Positions 51,046-59,430 of a DNA stretch of 64,000 nt are shown piece after piece (within the stretch, counting starts at the first letter, position 1; each line of letters opens with the position of its first letter). This stretch comes from Acidobacteriota bacterium. GTDB taxonomy: Bacteria > Acidobacteriota > Terriglobia > Acidiferrales > UBA7541. The notes beneath the pieces were generated by a model, which did no database searches, had not been told where the DNA came from, and saw nothing but the letters and a program-made list of their open reading frames with translations. Made by a program: the position numbers and the translations under genes. The DNA is taken from assembly GCA_003224145.1 (NCBI GenBank), contig QHYN01000199.1, forward strand, positions 17,654 through 81,653, in the 5' to 3' direction.

Positions 51046-52038
51046 ATGAAACTTCCTGCGATCGAAACTCTTCTTCCCGTGATTCTCCTGACAGGTGTGC
51101 TGGTGTCATGCCAGCAGCCTTACCACGAGAAGGATGAGCACTATGTTTTCGTGGCGGTTAGCACCACCATACCGTACTGGCAGGAGGCCGAAGCCGGTTT
51201 GACCGATTCAGCAAAGCAGTTGGGCGTCAAAGCGGACTTCACGGGCCCGGCCGCTTTCTCTCCGAACGAGGAACTGACTGCGTTTCAGCAAGCCGTTTCT
51301 CAAAAACCCTCCGGCATCCTGCTCGCCGCAGCAACTCCAGAAATTTTCAGGGAACCCATCAACGCCGCCGTCCAACAAGGTATTCCTGTGATTTGCGTGG
51401 ATGCTGATTCACCAGAGTCCAACCGCATTCTCTTTGTCGGCACGGACAACTTCCGTGCTGGCCAGGAAAGTGGCAGGCGCATGGGGGAATTGCTGAAAGG
51501 CAAGGGGAATATCGTCGTGGTGACCGTCCTCGGTCAATTCAATCTCGGCGAGCGTCTTCGCGGCGTTGAGGAAGCGCTGAGGAAATTTCCGGGAATCAAA
51601 ATTACCAAGACCGTCGATGACAAGGGTGATCCGCGGGATGCCTACGACGCCATATCCGCCCTCGTGCAAGGCAAAGACAAACCTGACGGAATCATTGGCT
51701 TGGAAGCCTCAGGGGGAGCCGGCGCCGCCGATGCGCTGCACCGTTTGGACCTTACCGGCAAGATTCCCATCGTGGCGTTCGACAAGGACCCGGAGACGTT
51801 GGACTGGATCCAGCGTGGCGCCATCACCGCGACGGTTGTGCAGAAGCCCTACGTGATGAGCTACTATGGGCTCAAATTTCTGGACGATCTTCACCACAAT
51901 GCCGTTCACGAGTTTAAAGATTGGAGAACCTCACCCACTTCTCCCATGCCGGCATGGGTAGACACGGGGACCGCGATCGTCGATAAGAATAATCTTACGC
52001 CGTTCCGGGAAGCGCTTGCGGCTCGCCCGAAGCCGTGA
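51046..52038 (+). CDS. Sugar-binding-type lipoprotein, copy 2 (RbsB-like)
   Basis: The 330-residue product has a type II signal peptide (LLPVILLTGVLVSC) and a full-length periplasmic binding fold: FVAVSTTIPYWQEAEAGLT, GILLAAATPEIFREPINAA, VDADSPESNRILFVGTDNF, and the complete end PAWVDTGTAIVDKNNLTPF. Such proteins deliver sugars or autoinducers to ABC importers or act as sensor partners. AAAGGAG precedes ATG 51046, so the track start at 51019 is too early. No ABC transporter genes are beside it. Confidence 0.9.
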   Translation: MKLPAIETLLPVILLTGVLVSCQQPYHEKDEHYVFVAVSTTIPYWQEAEAGLTDSAKQLGVKADFTGPAAFSPNEELTAFQQAVSQKPSGILLAAATPEIFREPINAAVQQGIPVICVDADSPESNRILFVGTDNFRAGQESGRRMGELLKGKGNIVVVTVLGQFNLGERLRGVEEALRKFPGIKITKTVDDKGDPRDAYDAISALVQGKDKPDGIIGLEASGGAGAADALHRLDLTGKIPIVAFDKDPETLDWIQRGAITATVVQKPYVMSYYGLKFLDDLHHNAVHEFKDWRTSPTSPMPAWVDTGTAIVDKNNLTPFREALAARPKP

Positions 52039-52280
52039 GATTAGGCTGGCAACGAAACCGGCGCCTGGCAGAAGGTAATGCACAGGGTTATACCAGTCCC
52101 AACACAGCGAAAGCCGTAATCGAAGCGCAATCCGACGCAATACCAAAACGAGTCGCCACACAAAAAAAGCCGAGCCATCTTCGAAATTCCTGAGATATTC
52201 GCCCTACTTCTGGGCGAAAAACCCGGCAGCGTCAAGGCGCAGCGCAGAATTCATTTGCGTTGCACAAGCAGGAGAATAAA
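52039..52280. other. Intergenic region, nothing recognised
   Basis: This stretch lies between the stop of lipoprotein copy 2 and the end of the small Cys-rich gene. I see no gene, RNA or strong terminator in it. Confidence 0.5.
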
Positions 52281-52625
52281 TCAGAGAGCAGCAGGCGGAT
52301 GGAGCCGGGCGTGTTCGGCGCGGCCCGGATGCGGGAATCTCGGGCCTGCGTTCGAATTGCGGGGCGCTGTGTTCAAGTGAGGCTTGGCGCAGCTTCTCGA
52401 CCACGAGCGGGAAGCATGTTTTTTCGAGTCACACATTTTGACGCAGCCACCACGCAGGTTCGATTCCGCGCAATGGCAGTAGCATCCTCCCGCCGGAACT
52501 TGACGCAGCAGCGCCGGAGTGTCGCCAAAGACCGAGAACGAGCAGGCCAGGATAGTCATCGCAATGCCCGCCACCCGCAGAAGCGAAGGATGGCTCGGAA
52601 GCATGGCTTTGAGCAAGGGAAGCAT
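52281..52625 (-). CDS. Small secreted Cys-rich protein, unknown function
   Basis: The 114-residue product has a hydrophobic signal segment (LLRVAGIAMTILACSFSVFG), then a compact region with seven Cys/His-type positions: CYCHCAESNLRGGCVKMCD and, further on, SCAKPH, ending in PRFPHPGRAEHARL. The Cys pattern is far from random, and similar short secreted proteins occur, as I recall, in acidobacterial genomes. A metal-binding or disulfide-stabilised role is possible. The overlapping plus-strand ORF 52260..52760 has no such features. Confidence 0.55.
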   Translation of the reverse strand: MLPLLKAMLPSHPSLLRVAGIAMTILACSFSVFGDTPALLRQVPAGGCYCHCAESNLRGGCVKMCDSKKHASRSWSRSCAKPHLNTAPRNSNAGPRFPHPGRAEHARLHPPAAL

Positions 52626-52886
52626 GAAGCCATTCTGAGGAAGATGCGGAAGAAAACCGATAGCTCGGGCAGATTGGTAGTTCTGGAACCAGCCGGATCT
52701 GTCAGGGTCATGGAAAAGGCCAAGCTCCCGATTCTGGAGCGACGCGGAGTTCCGAACTGAATCAGGAGTGCAGTTTTGGAGTTTCCCGACGGCAACAAGC
52801 CAGAAGTAACTCCCACATAATAAAACACTTAATAGAGTTATCTGCGGGCCTCGAGTTGGCCGAAATCTTGCACTGACGCGATCCGT
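52626..52886. other. Intergenic region upstream of the RNA candidate
   Basis: No gene is supported. An AT-rich patch around 52815-52840 (CATAATAAAACACTTAATAG) might contain the promoter of the RNA candidate that follows, but no clear -35/-10 pair is seen. Confidence 0.4.
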
Positions 52887-53047
52887 GGGCGCGTTTCAGA
52901 TGACGAGATGCGAAGAGAGACAAGCGAGGGGGAAGGGGCTTGCTTGTCACTTTTTGCGGACCGTACCCACCTGCCTCTGAGAGGGAAGCTAGGATGGATG
53001 ACCCCACGCGCTGACGTGAAAACGACGCCAGCAATTGAAACGCGCCC
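52887..53047 (+). ncRNA. Candidate structured ncRNA, four helices, closed by a 12-bp stem
   Basis: GGGCGCGTTTCA (52887-52898) pairs perfectly with TGAAACGCGCCC (53036-53047). Inside are three hairpins: GACAAGCGAG/CTTGCTTGTC (52919-52948), a CCACCT...AGG-A-TGG stem with an inner CCTC-TGA-GAGG (52967-52997), and GCTG-A-CGT-GAAA-ACG...CAGC with a GNRA loop (53010-53032). A strong intrinsic terminator follows four bases later. No plus-strand gene lies downstream, so a free-standing RNA is more likely than a riboswitch. I see no 6S, SRP, tmRNA or RNase P signature. Confidence 0.6.
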
Positions 53048-53050
53048 TCC

Positions 53051-53087
53051 GGGGCCCCCGATCCCAAGCGGGGGCCCCATTTTTTTG
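53051..53087 (+). terminator. Strong intrinsic terminator, plus strand
   Basis: GGGGCCCCC (53051-53059) and GGGGGCCCC (53070-53078) form a perfect 9-bp GC stem with a 10-base loop, followed by ATTTTTTT. The T-run is on the plus strand only, so it serves a plus-strand transcript, most likely the RNA candidate just upstream. It lies 13 bases beyond the end of the convergent hydrolase gene. Confidence 0.85.
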
Positions 53088-53099
53088 CCCATTCTTTTT

Positions 53100-55106
53100 T
53101 CACCGTGCGGAAACCACCGGCAATTCAATAAAGCTTGCCTCACTCGGCGCGTGATAGACACGCTGCACGGCCTTACGGTAATCCCCTGGCTTGGCCCAGA
53201 AAATACTGGGGACGAACGTCTGCGGATTACGGTCATACAAAGGAAACCAACTCGACTGGATTTGCACCATGATGCGGTGGCCCGGCAAGAACACGTGGTT
53301 TGCGGTGGGTAGTGCAAAACGATAGAGCAGCGGCTTGTCCGGTGCGATCGGTTTGGGAATTTCCATGCTCTCCCGATAGCGGCCGCGGAAAATATCAGCC
53401 GAAACCATCAACTGGTAGCCACCCATTTCCTTCTGGCCAGCCACTTCATCCGGATAAACGTCAATCAATTTCACCACCCAATCGGAGTCCGTGCCGCTGG
53501 TGGAAGCCACAAGGTTCGCAACTGGCTGCCCGCTGATTTTCACCGGCGCGCTCAATTCGTCGGAAACGAATACCAAGACGTCGGGGCGGCCGGAAGCTTC
53601 GCGCTGATCGTCCACCAGCCATTGCGACCAGGTCAGGCCGTTGCTGTAGCCAATGGGTTGACTGGGGCGCGCGCGGAAAGGCACAGGCTTCGCCGGGTCG
53701 GAGACGTATTCTTCGTACGGAGGCGGCGCACCAGACCCACCCTCGCCGGGACCTAGCCCCGCGGTCAGAATCAGTTTCCGCCGCGGGCCAAGATAAAGTG
53801 GCGTAGCTTTCGGCGCGCAGCCGCTGGCGCATCCTGATGGCCATGCATTCAGCCGCCGCCACGTGTTTGTCCCCGTTTCGAACGCAGAAACCGCCGCGAC
53901 GTCCGCCTTTGGTGCTCCATCCTTTAGATATTGCGCGAGAAATGGCGCAAGAATTTCCTTGCGAAAATACAACCCGGTGTCGCTGCTGAATTTCAACGCA
54001 CCGAGCGAGCTGGCATCTTCGATTTCCTGCCCGTGATGCCAAGGCCCCATCACTAAGAAGACTTTGTCATTATTCGTGTCTTTTGGCTTGAGGGCCTTGT
54101 ACACCGCAATGGCGCCGTAGATGTCTTCCTGATCCCAGAGGCTGTGCACCAGCATCGTCGGAACTTTCAGCGGTTGCGTGGCAAGAATTTTGTCCATCGC
54201 TTGCTCCTGCCAGAAAGCGTCGTAGCTCGGATGCTCCAGAATCTTGCGCCAGAATCCGATCTGTTCCAGGCCGTGTTGGCGGCCGAGTTCGCCCGCCGAG
54301 CCCGCCTGCATGAATTCGTCATAGTCGTCAAAGTGGCTGCTCCACCATTTGGCTTTGTTATCGCGCGTTGCTTCTTGTTCGTAAATGTAGGGCAGATTCT
54401 GCTGGCGGAAAGCGCCGTTATGGAACCAGTCGTCACCCATCCAGCCGTCCACCATGGGATTCATGGGCACGGACACTTTCAGCGCGGGATGCGGATTGAC
54501 CAGCGCCATCAATGGTGTAAAGCCGTCATAAGAAATGCCGAGAATGCCGACTCTCCCGTTGCATTCCGGAACGTTCTTCACCAGCCAGTCGATGGTGTCG
54601 TACGTGTCGGTAGAATGGTCGACGGTCGTGGGATTGAGCGGGCCACGCAGGGGCCGGTTCATCACGTAATCGCCTTGGGAGCCGTACTTGCCGCGCACAT
54701 CCTGGACCACGCGGATGTAGCCGCCTTCGACGATGACATCCGTCGCGTTGTCATAACCGTAGAGCGCGGGGCCCAGGTGCGGACTGGGAATGTGGCTCGT
54801 CAACTCTGAGGCGTCGTAGGGTGTGCGGGTCAGGAGGATCGGCGCGTTTTTTGTGCTTTTAGGAACGAGGATTACGGTTTGCAGCTTTACGCCGTCGCGC
54901 ATGGGAATCATCACGTCACGCCGCGTGTAATCGAAGGTGGCGGTGGCGGCTTCGAAGTGGGCCGGCGTTTCACTCGACAGTGTGGCCTGGCCGGACTGCG
55001 GCGAAGGAGTCTGAGCGTGTGAACTCTGGGTGTGGAAAGGCGCTCCAAACAGCGCTGCAAGCAGGATTACAAGGGTGCGGCGAATGCAGCGAATGATTGG
55101 TTTCAT
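53100..55106 (-). CDS. Secreted CocE/NonD-family hydrolase (S15 type)
   Basis: The 668-residue product has a signal peptide (TLVILLAALFGAPFHTQSSHAQ) and an alpha/beta-hydrolase of the X-Pro dipeptidyl-peptidase/CocE group. VMIPMRDGVKLQTVILVPK opens the domain. VQDVRGKYGSQG is the oxyanion tyrosine-type region, and the nucleophile is Ser in GILGISYDGF near residue 200. Asp (SLWDQEDIYG) and His (MGPWHHGQE) complete the triad. A C-terminal jelly-roll domain follows. Members cleave acylated amino acid esters, beta-lactam side chains or Xaa-Pro peptides. AAGGAG precedes the ATG. Confidence 0.93.
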   Translation of the reverse strand: MKPIIRCIRRTLVILLAALFGAPFHTQSSHAQTPSPQSGQATLSSETPAHFEAATATFDYTRRDVMIPMRDGVKLQTVILVPKSTKNAPILLTRTPYDASELTSHIPSPHLGPALYGYDNATDVIVEGGYIRVVQDVRGKYGSQGDYVMNRPLRGPLNPTTVDHSTDTYDTIDWLVKNVPECNGRVGILGISYDGFTPLMALVNPHPALKVSVPMNPMVDGWMGDDWFHNGAFRQQNLPYIYEQEATRDNKAKWWSSHFDDYDEFMQAGSAGELGRQHGLEQIGFWRKILEHPSYDAFWQEQAMDKILATQPLKVPTMLVHSLWDQEDIYGAIAVYKALKPKDTNNDKVFLVMGPWHHGQEIEDASSLGALKFSSDTGLYFRKEILAPFLAQYLKDGAPKADVAAVSAFETGTNTWRRLNAWPSGCASGCAPKATPLYLGPRRKLILTAGLGPGEGGSGAPPPYEEYVSDPAKPVPFRARPSQPIGYSNGLTWSQWLVDDQREASGRPDVLVFVSDELSAPVKISGQPVANLVASTSGTDSDWVVKLIDVYPDEVAGQKEMGGYQLMVSADIFRGRYRESMEIPKPIAPDKPLLYRFALPTANHVFLPGHRIMVQIQSSWFPLYDRNPQTFVPSIFWAKPGDYRKAVQRVYHAPSEASFIELPVVSAR

Positions 55107-55218
55107 CGGACTCCTTCGTGAACGCAGATGATGGAGCGCAATTGCTCCGTGGAAATGGGTGTGCTTGAGACGCGCGGGAATTGTAGTGGGAAGCTGCTAC
55201 TTGGGCAAGCGTGCGGCG

Positions 55219-55440
55219 TCAGTTGACTTTGCGCGTCACGACAATCTTGGCTCGACCCAGCGCGTGGGCTACCTCCGTTTCGCGCAGGCGCGACGCGTCG
55301 TATTCAAACGACAACTGTTTCTTCGAATCGTCCAGACGAAACCGCCGCAGGCCGTAAATGTTCGCGAACTCGCCGAGATGGCGCAGTTGCTCTTCGCTCA
55401 GGGGAGATTGCAGTTCATAAGTAACTTCCACGAGTGTCAT
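55219..55440 (-). CDS. Small ferredoxin-like-fold protein, unknown, divergent from the copper ATPase
   Basis: The 73-residue product (MTLVEVTYELQSPLSEEQL) shows alternating strands and helices compatible with the HMA-like fold but lacks the CxxC metal site of copper chaperones. TATAAT lies exactly six bases before the ATG with no Shine-Dalgarno, so the mRNA may be leaderless. The cop-box dyad sits between this promoter and that of the ATPase, suggesting shared control. I do not recognise a family. Confidence 0.65.
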   Translation of the reverse strand: MTLVEVTYELQSPLSEEQLRHLGEFANIYGLRRFRLDDSKKQLSFEYDASRLRETEVAHALGRAKIVVTRKVN

Positions 55441-55475
55441 GCGCGAATTATACCAGCCACGACAAATTCCCGGCG

Positions 55476-55489
55476 GTTACAGATGTAAC
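55476..55489. promoter_or_regulatory. Cop-box-like operator GTTACA-GA-TGTAAC
   Basis: A 14-bp dyad contains TACAGATGTA, an exact match to the TACANNTGTA box bound by CopY/BlaI-type repressors in copper operons. It lies between two divergent -10 boxes (TATAAT 55447-55452 minus; TAATAT 55501-55506 plus), in the -35 zone of the ATPase promoter. Confidence 0.6.
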
Positions 55490-55500
55490 TTAGAATCATC

Positions 55501-55506
55501 TAATAT
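55501..55506 (+). promoter_or_regulatory. -10 box (TAATAT) six bases before the copper ATPase start
   Basis: TAATAT, AGCGAC, ATG: the spacing predicts transcription from the A of the start codon. No Shine-Dalgarno is present. The same TANNNT-N6-ATG layout is seen for the divergent small gene. Confidence 0.45.
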
Positions 55507-55512
55507 AGCGAC

Positions 55513-57951
55513 ATGTCCAATCTGCCCACGAATCCGAAGCTGCCGAACGCAAGCCTGCCGATTTTATCGGGCTCGCCAAAGGTCAAAGACCCCGTCTGTG
55601 GAATGTCGGTGGACCCCGCGAAAGCAGGAGGCAAAGTGGAGCACGATGGCAAGGCCTATTATTTCTGCTCCAAGCGTTGCGCGGAGCGCTTCGCGCAGGG
55701 TCCGGAGAAGTTTCTTGCCGCTCCCGGGACCGCGGGAATGGAGGATGCTCACGCTCCTGCCAAGCACACAGAGATGCATCACATCCCAGCTGCTGCCGCG
55801 CCTCCCGCTGCGAGCGCAAAGGGCGCCCGTTACACCTGCCCAATGCATCCGCAGATTGTCCAGATTGGCCCGGGCACTTGCCCCATCTGCGGCATGGCGC
55901 TCGAGCCGATGGATGTCTTCGCCGAAGTGGAGGCCGATCCCGAATACGACTCGATGCGGAGGCGGTTCTGGGTCAGCGTGGCATTGTCGCTGCCCGTGCT
56001 GGTCCTCTCCATGTTTGGTGAAATGCTCGGCCTGCGTCTTGCTCCATCCGTCCGAAATGCAATCGAATTTTTTCTCGCCACTCCCGTTGTCCTGTGGGGT
56101 GGCTGGCCATTTTTCGAGCGTTTTTGGGCCTCGCTCGTCAATCGCAGCCCGAATATGTTTACGCTGATCGGGCTCGGCACTGGCGCGGCCTATCTCGACA
56201 GCGTTTTGGCTACTTTCTTCCCGCAAATCTTTCCGGCTTCCTTCCGAAGCATGGATGGGGCCGCTCCCGTTTATTTTGAAGCGGCGGCAGTCATCACCAC
56301 GCTGGTTCTTCTCGGCCAGGTTCTTGAGCTGCGGGCTCGGCAGCAAACTAGCGGTGCGATTCGCTCCCTCCTGAACCTCGCGCCGCAGCAGGCGCATCTC
56401 CTTTCGGAAGATGGTTCGGAAAAAGATGTTCAGCTGGACCAAATTCAGCGCGGCGACCATCTGCGCGTTCGTCCCGGCAAGCGCGTGCCCGTCGATGGGG
56501 TCATCCAGGAAGGCGCGAGCGCCATTGATGAATCGATGGTGACCGGCGAACCGATGCCCGTCGAAAAGAAAGCCGGCGACAGCGTCACCGGCGGAACGCT
56601 GAATGCCAGCGGCAGCTTCATCATGGAAGCACAGCGCGTGGGCAGCGAGACCATGCTGGCACAAATTGTGAAACTTGTCAGCGAAGCTCAGCGCAGCCGC
56701 GCGCCAATGCAGCGCCTTGCGGATCGCGTCGCCGCGTACTTCGTCCCCGCCGTAGTCTTCGCGGCGATTCTCGCCTTTTTGGGTTGGATGTTCCTCGGCC
56801 CGGAGCCGCGCTTTGCCCATGCACTCGTTGCCGCTGTATCCGTCTTGATCATTGCTTGTCCGTGTGCGCTCGGCCTGGCAACGCCGATGTCCATCATGGT
56901 GGCCGTTGGCCGCGGGGCGCACGCCGGCGTCCTCGTTCGAAACGCCGAAGCTTTGGAGACTCTGGCCAAAGTGGACACCCTCGTGGTCGACAAGACCGGC
57001 ACGCTCACATTCGGCAAGCCGCTCGTGATGGACGTGAGTGTTTTTGAAGGCGGCGGTTTTTCGAAAGATGACCTGTTAAGGCTCACCGCGAGCGTGGAAC
57101 GCCCGAGTGAACATCCGCTCGCACGTGCCATTGTCATGGCAGCCGAAGAAAAGGGAGTGCCGGTCGCAGAGGTTAGCGGTTTTCAAGCGACCGCTGGAGG
57201 TGGTGTCGAAGGGCAAGTCCTCGGTGATCGTGTTCTCGTCGGCAGCCCAAAGTTTTTGCAAGAACGTGGAGTCGTTTCCGCAACGGTTTCAGGCCAACAG
57301 AATCTGTACGGGGGCGGGGTGGTAGACGGGGCCGCTTCGATAAGCCTCGTGGGCGTGGCGGTCAATGAGAAACTAGCAGGTGTGCTCGTTTTGGCGGACA
57401 TGATGAAGGAGTCGACCCCGGAGGCCGTCGATGCGCTGCGTAAGGAAGGATTGCGAATCGTGATGCTTACAGGCGACCGGAAGGAATCCGCCTCGATGAT
57501 CGCTGCGCAATTGAAAATAACCGAGGTAGAGTCCGAAGTATCTCCGGGGCAAAAGGGCGATATCGTCAAGAAGCTGCGAGCGGAGGGGCGCGTAGTGGCG
57601 ATGGCGGGGGACGGAATCAATGACGCTCCCGCCCTTGCGGCGGCTGCCGTGGGCATAGCCATGGGCACAGGGACCGACGTAGCCATGGAAAACGCTGGCA
57701 TCACCCTTCTCAAAGGCGACTTGCGCGGAATTGTCCGCGCACGCAAGCTGAGCCGCGCCACGATTCGCAACATCAAGCAGAATCTCGCCTGGGCTTTTCT
57801 TTACAACGTAATTGGGGTTCCCATCGCCGCTGGCGTCTTCTATCCTCTTTTTGGTTGGCTGCTCAGTCCGATGCTGGCCAGCGCCGCCATGAGCTTCAGC
57901 TCGGCCTCCGTCATCGCCAACGCCTTGCGCCTCCGCAAAGCGTCCTTGTAA
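55513..57951 (+). CDS. Copper-translocating P1B-type ATPase with YHS and heavy-metal-binding N terminus
   Basis: The 812-residue pump exports Cu(I) at the cost of ATP. In order: a YHS domain (about 25-75, [11 protein letters not shown]), a heavy-metal-binding segment ([20 protein letters not shown] near 107), eight transmembrane helices, TGEP (344-347), the metal site CPC (449-451), the phosphorylated Asp493 in DKTGTLT, and GDGIND (699-704). YN in helix 7 and MSFSS in helix 8 fit Cu(I) rather than zinc. The usual HMA domains with CxxC are replaced by YHS plus the CPMHP module. It is probably controlled by the cop-box upstream. Confidence 0.95.
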   Translation: MSNLPTNPKLPNASLPILSGSPKVKDPVCGMSVDPAKAGGKVEHDGKAYYFCSKRCAERFAQGPEKFLAAPGTAGMEDAHAPAKHTEMHHIPAAAAPPAASAKGARYTCPMHPQIVQIGPGTCPICGMALEPMDVFAEVEADPEYDSMRRRFWVSVALSLPVLVLSMFGEMLGLRLAPSVRNAIEFFLATPVVLWGGWPFFERFWASLVNRSPNMFTLIGLGTGAAYLDSVLATFFPQIFPASFRSMDGAAPVYFEAAAVITTLVLLGQVLELRARQQTSGAIRSLLNLAPQQAHLLSEDGSEKDVQLDQIQRGDHLRVRPGKRVPVDGVIQEGASAIDESMVTGEPMPVEKKAGDSVTGGTLNASGSFIMEAQRVGSETMLAQIVKLVSEAQRSRAPMQRLADRVAAYFVPAVVFAAILAFLGWMFLGPEPRFAHALVAAVSVLIIACPCALGLATPMSIMVAVGRGAHAGVLVRNAEALETLAKVDTLVVDKTGTLTFGKPLVMDVSVFEGGGFSKDDLLRLTASVERPSEHPLARAIVMAAEEKGVPVAEVSGFQATAGGGVEGQVLGDRVLVGSPKFLQERGVVSATVSGQQNLYGGGVVDGAASISLVGVAVNEKLAGVLVLADMMKESTPEAVDALRKEGLRIVMLTGDRKESASMIAAQLKITEVESEVSPGQKGDIVKKLRAEGRVVAMAGDGINDAPALAAAAVGIAMGTGTDVAMENAGITLLKGDLRGIVRARKLSRATIRNIKQNLAWAFLYNVIGVPIAAGVFYPLFGWLLSPMLASAAMSFSSASVIANALRLRKASL

Positions 57952-58004
57952 GTGGCTCGTCCTCCTCATCCATGTTTGGCTGATAGAGACACCCCTTCAA
58001 TTTG

Positions 58005-58027
58005 GTTTGCGGCGCAAACTAGTTTGC
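58005..58027. promoter_or_regulatory. Palindromic operator candidate upstream of the efflux operon
   Basis: GCAAACTAGTTTGC (58014-58027) is a perfect 14-bp palindrome, preceded by another GTTTGC half-site (58005-58010), so three half-sites alternate in orientation. It lies about 155 bases before the adaptor gene start. Such sites are typical of TetR/MarR-type regulators of efflux pumps. No regulator gene is adjacent. Confidence 0.5.
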
Positions 58028-58180
58028 AACTGCCGCATGCCCGGTAGGCCTTTCTGAACATGACCATTGCCTCTCCCCATCGTCTAAATGACCGGAGCGA
58101 GGGAACTTTTCCCGAAGACCTTCGTACTTCCCTATAGCACAGCCCTAAGGAAGCATTCCAGCGAGAGCGGGGAGTCCTGT

Positions 58181-59413
58181 ATGTCCAGTAATGGCAATGG
58201 TTTAGGGAATGGCAAGAACGGCAAGAAGCGCCGCCGGCGCATCATTTGGGCGGCGATCGTAATTGTGGTTTTAGGTGCTGGTGGCTACGGGGTGAAGGCG
58301 GCACTCAGCCCCAGCCGTACGATTGACCCCTCCAAGCTCGCCTCCGTGGAGCGCGGCGACCTGGCCAGAGTCGTCGTGGCCACCGGCAAGATTCAGCCCC
58401 TCTCCAAAGTCGAAGTGAAATCCAAAGCCAGCGGCATCGTGAAGAAGCTTTATGTGGACTACGGCGATCGCGTCAAGCCGGGCCAAATCTTGGCCGAACT
58501 CGACAAGGTTCAGCTCGAAGCTGCCGTGCGCGCGTACAGCGCGAATCTGCAAGCGGCGGTAGCCTCATTGGAATCCGCCAAGGCGACGCTGGAACGCAAC
58601 AAGGTGGACGCCGAAGGTCCCGACGTGCCGTTTTTGAAACTCAACATGGAGCGCGCGCAACAGATGTATAAAGACGGCGTCATGTCCAAGAGCCTGGTAG
58701 AAGATGCGGAGAAAAACTACCAGCTCGCGCTGAACAAGCAAGTCAGCGCGCAGCGAACTCTTGTCGTTTCCCAGGCGGAAATTGCCAAGAGCGATGCGCA
58801 AGTCTCGCAAGCCAGAGCCTCTCTGGAAAATGCGCAGGAAGACCTTCGCAACTCCACGATTATCAGTCCGATTGACGGGCTGGTTCTTTCGCGTGACGTG
58901 AATGTCGGGGACGCTGTGAGCTCGATCCTCGTTCTCGGTTCGCAGGCTACTTTGATTATGACCCTTGGTGATGTCAGCGAAGTTTATGTCCAGGGGAAAG
59001 TCGACGAAGCGGATATCGGCAAGGTTTACTTGGACCAGCCTGCCCGCATCGTCGTCGAGTCGTTTAAAGACAATAAATTTACCGGCAAAGTCACGAAGAT
59101 CTCTCCCCTCGGCAAGGAAAAAGACAATGTCACGACGTTTGAAGTACGCGTCTCGATCTCCAATCCCGGCGGCGAACTCAAGGCCAACATGAGCGCCAAC
59201 GCCGAAATCCTTCTCGAGGAAAAGAAAAACGTTTTGATGATTCCGGAAGCGGCACTGATTTACGACAAGGACCGCAAAGCTTCTGTCGAGATTCCCGATC
59301 ACAAAGCCGACAACGGCAAGAAAAAACTGAGTGTGAAGCTGGGCATCTCGAACGGGGTAAAGACGGAAATTCTCGAAGGCCTCAACGAAAAACAGCAAGT
59401 CATCCTGCAATAG
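58181..59413 (+). CDS. HlyD/MacA-like periplasmic adaptor of an efflux system
   Basis: The product has about 410 residues. A basic N terminus (GKKRRRR) and one membrane helix (IIWAAIVIVVLGAGGYGV) precede a barrel-sandwich hybrid domain (VEVKSKASGIVKKLYVDYGD, VKPGQILAELD), a long alpha-hairpin (about 120-230), the second lipoyl half (NSTIISPIDGLVLSRDVNVGDAV) and a beta-barrel. It should connect the following permeases to an outer membrane channel. ATG 58181 with GGGAG upstream is preferred over the track start 58088. It is followed by two MacB-like permeases. Confidence 0.92.
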   Translation: MSSNGNGLGNGKNGKKRRRRIIWAAIVIVVLGAGGYGVKAALSPSRTIDPSKLASVERGDLARVVVATGKIQPLSKVEVKSKASGIVKKLYVDYGDRVKPGQILAELDKVQLEAAVRAYSANLQAAVASLESAKATLERNKVDAEGPDVPFLKLNMERAQQMYKDGVMSKSLVEDAEKNYQLALNKQVSAQRTLVVSQAEIAKSDAQVSQARASLENAQEDLRNSTIISPIDGLVLSRDVNVGDAVSSILVLGSQATLIMTLGDVSEVYVQGKVDEADIGKVYLDQPARIVVESFKDNKFTGKVTKISPLGKEKDNVTTFEVRVSISNPGGELKANMSANAEILLEEKKNVLMIPEAALIYDKDRKASVEIPDHKADNGKKKLSVKLGISNGVKTEILEGLNEKQQVILQ

Positions 59414-59430
59414 CTGCTCGGCGGGGCGTT

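Noticed and set aside
52260-52760. 166-codon plus-strand ORF
   Set aside because: It overlaps the Cys-rich secreted gene on the other strand, lacks any domain or signal, and is Arg/Ser-rich, as is typical of shadows.
52887-53047. 6S RNA, SRP RNA, tmRNA or RNase P RNA
   Set aside because: The RNA lacks the central open bubble of 6S, the SRP apical motif, the tmRNA tag region and the RNase P conserved segments.
52762-53317. Minus-strand ORFs across the RNA candidate and hydrolase end
   Set aside because: They cross an intrinsic terminator and the hydrolase stop and show no family features.
55564-56922. 452-codon minus-strand ORF opposite the copper ATPase
   Set aside because: It is fully covered by the P-type ATPase, with all its motifs in the plus frame; the antisense product has no recognisable fold.
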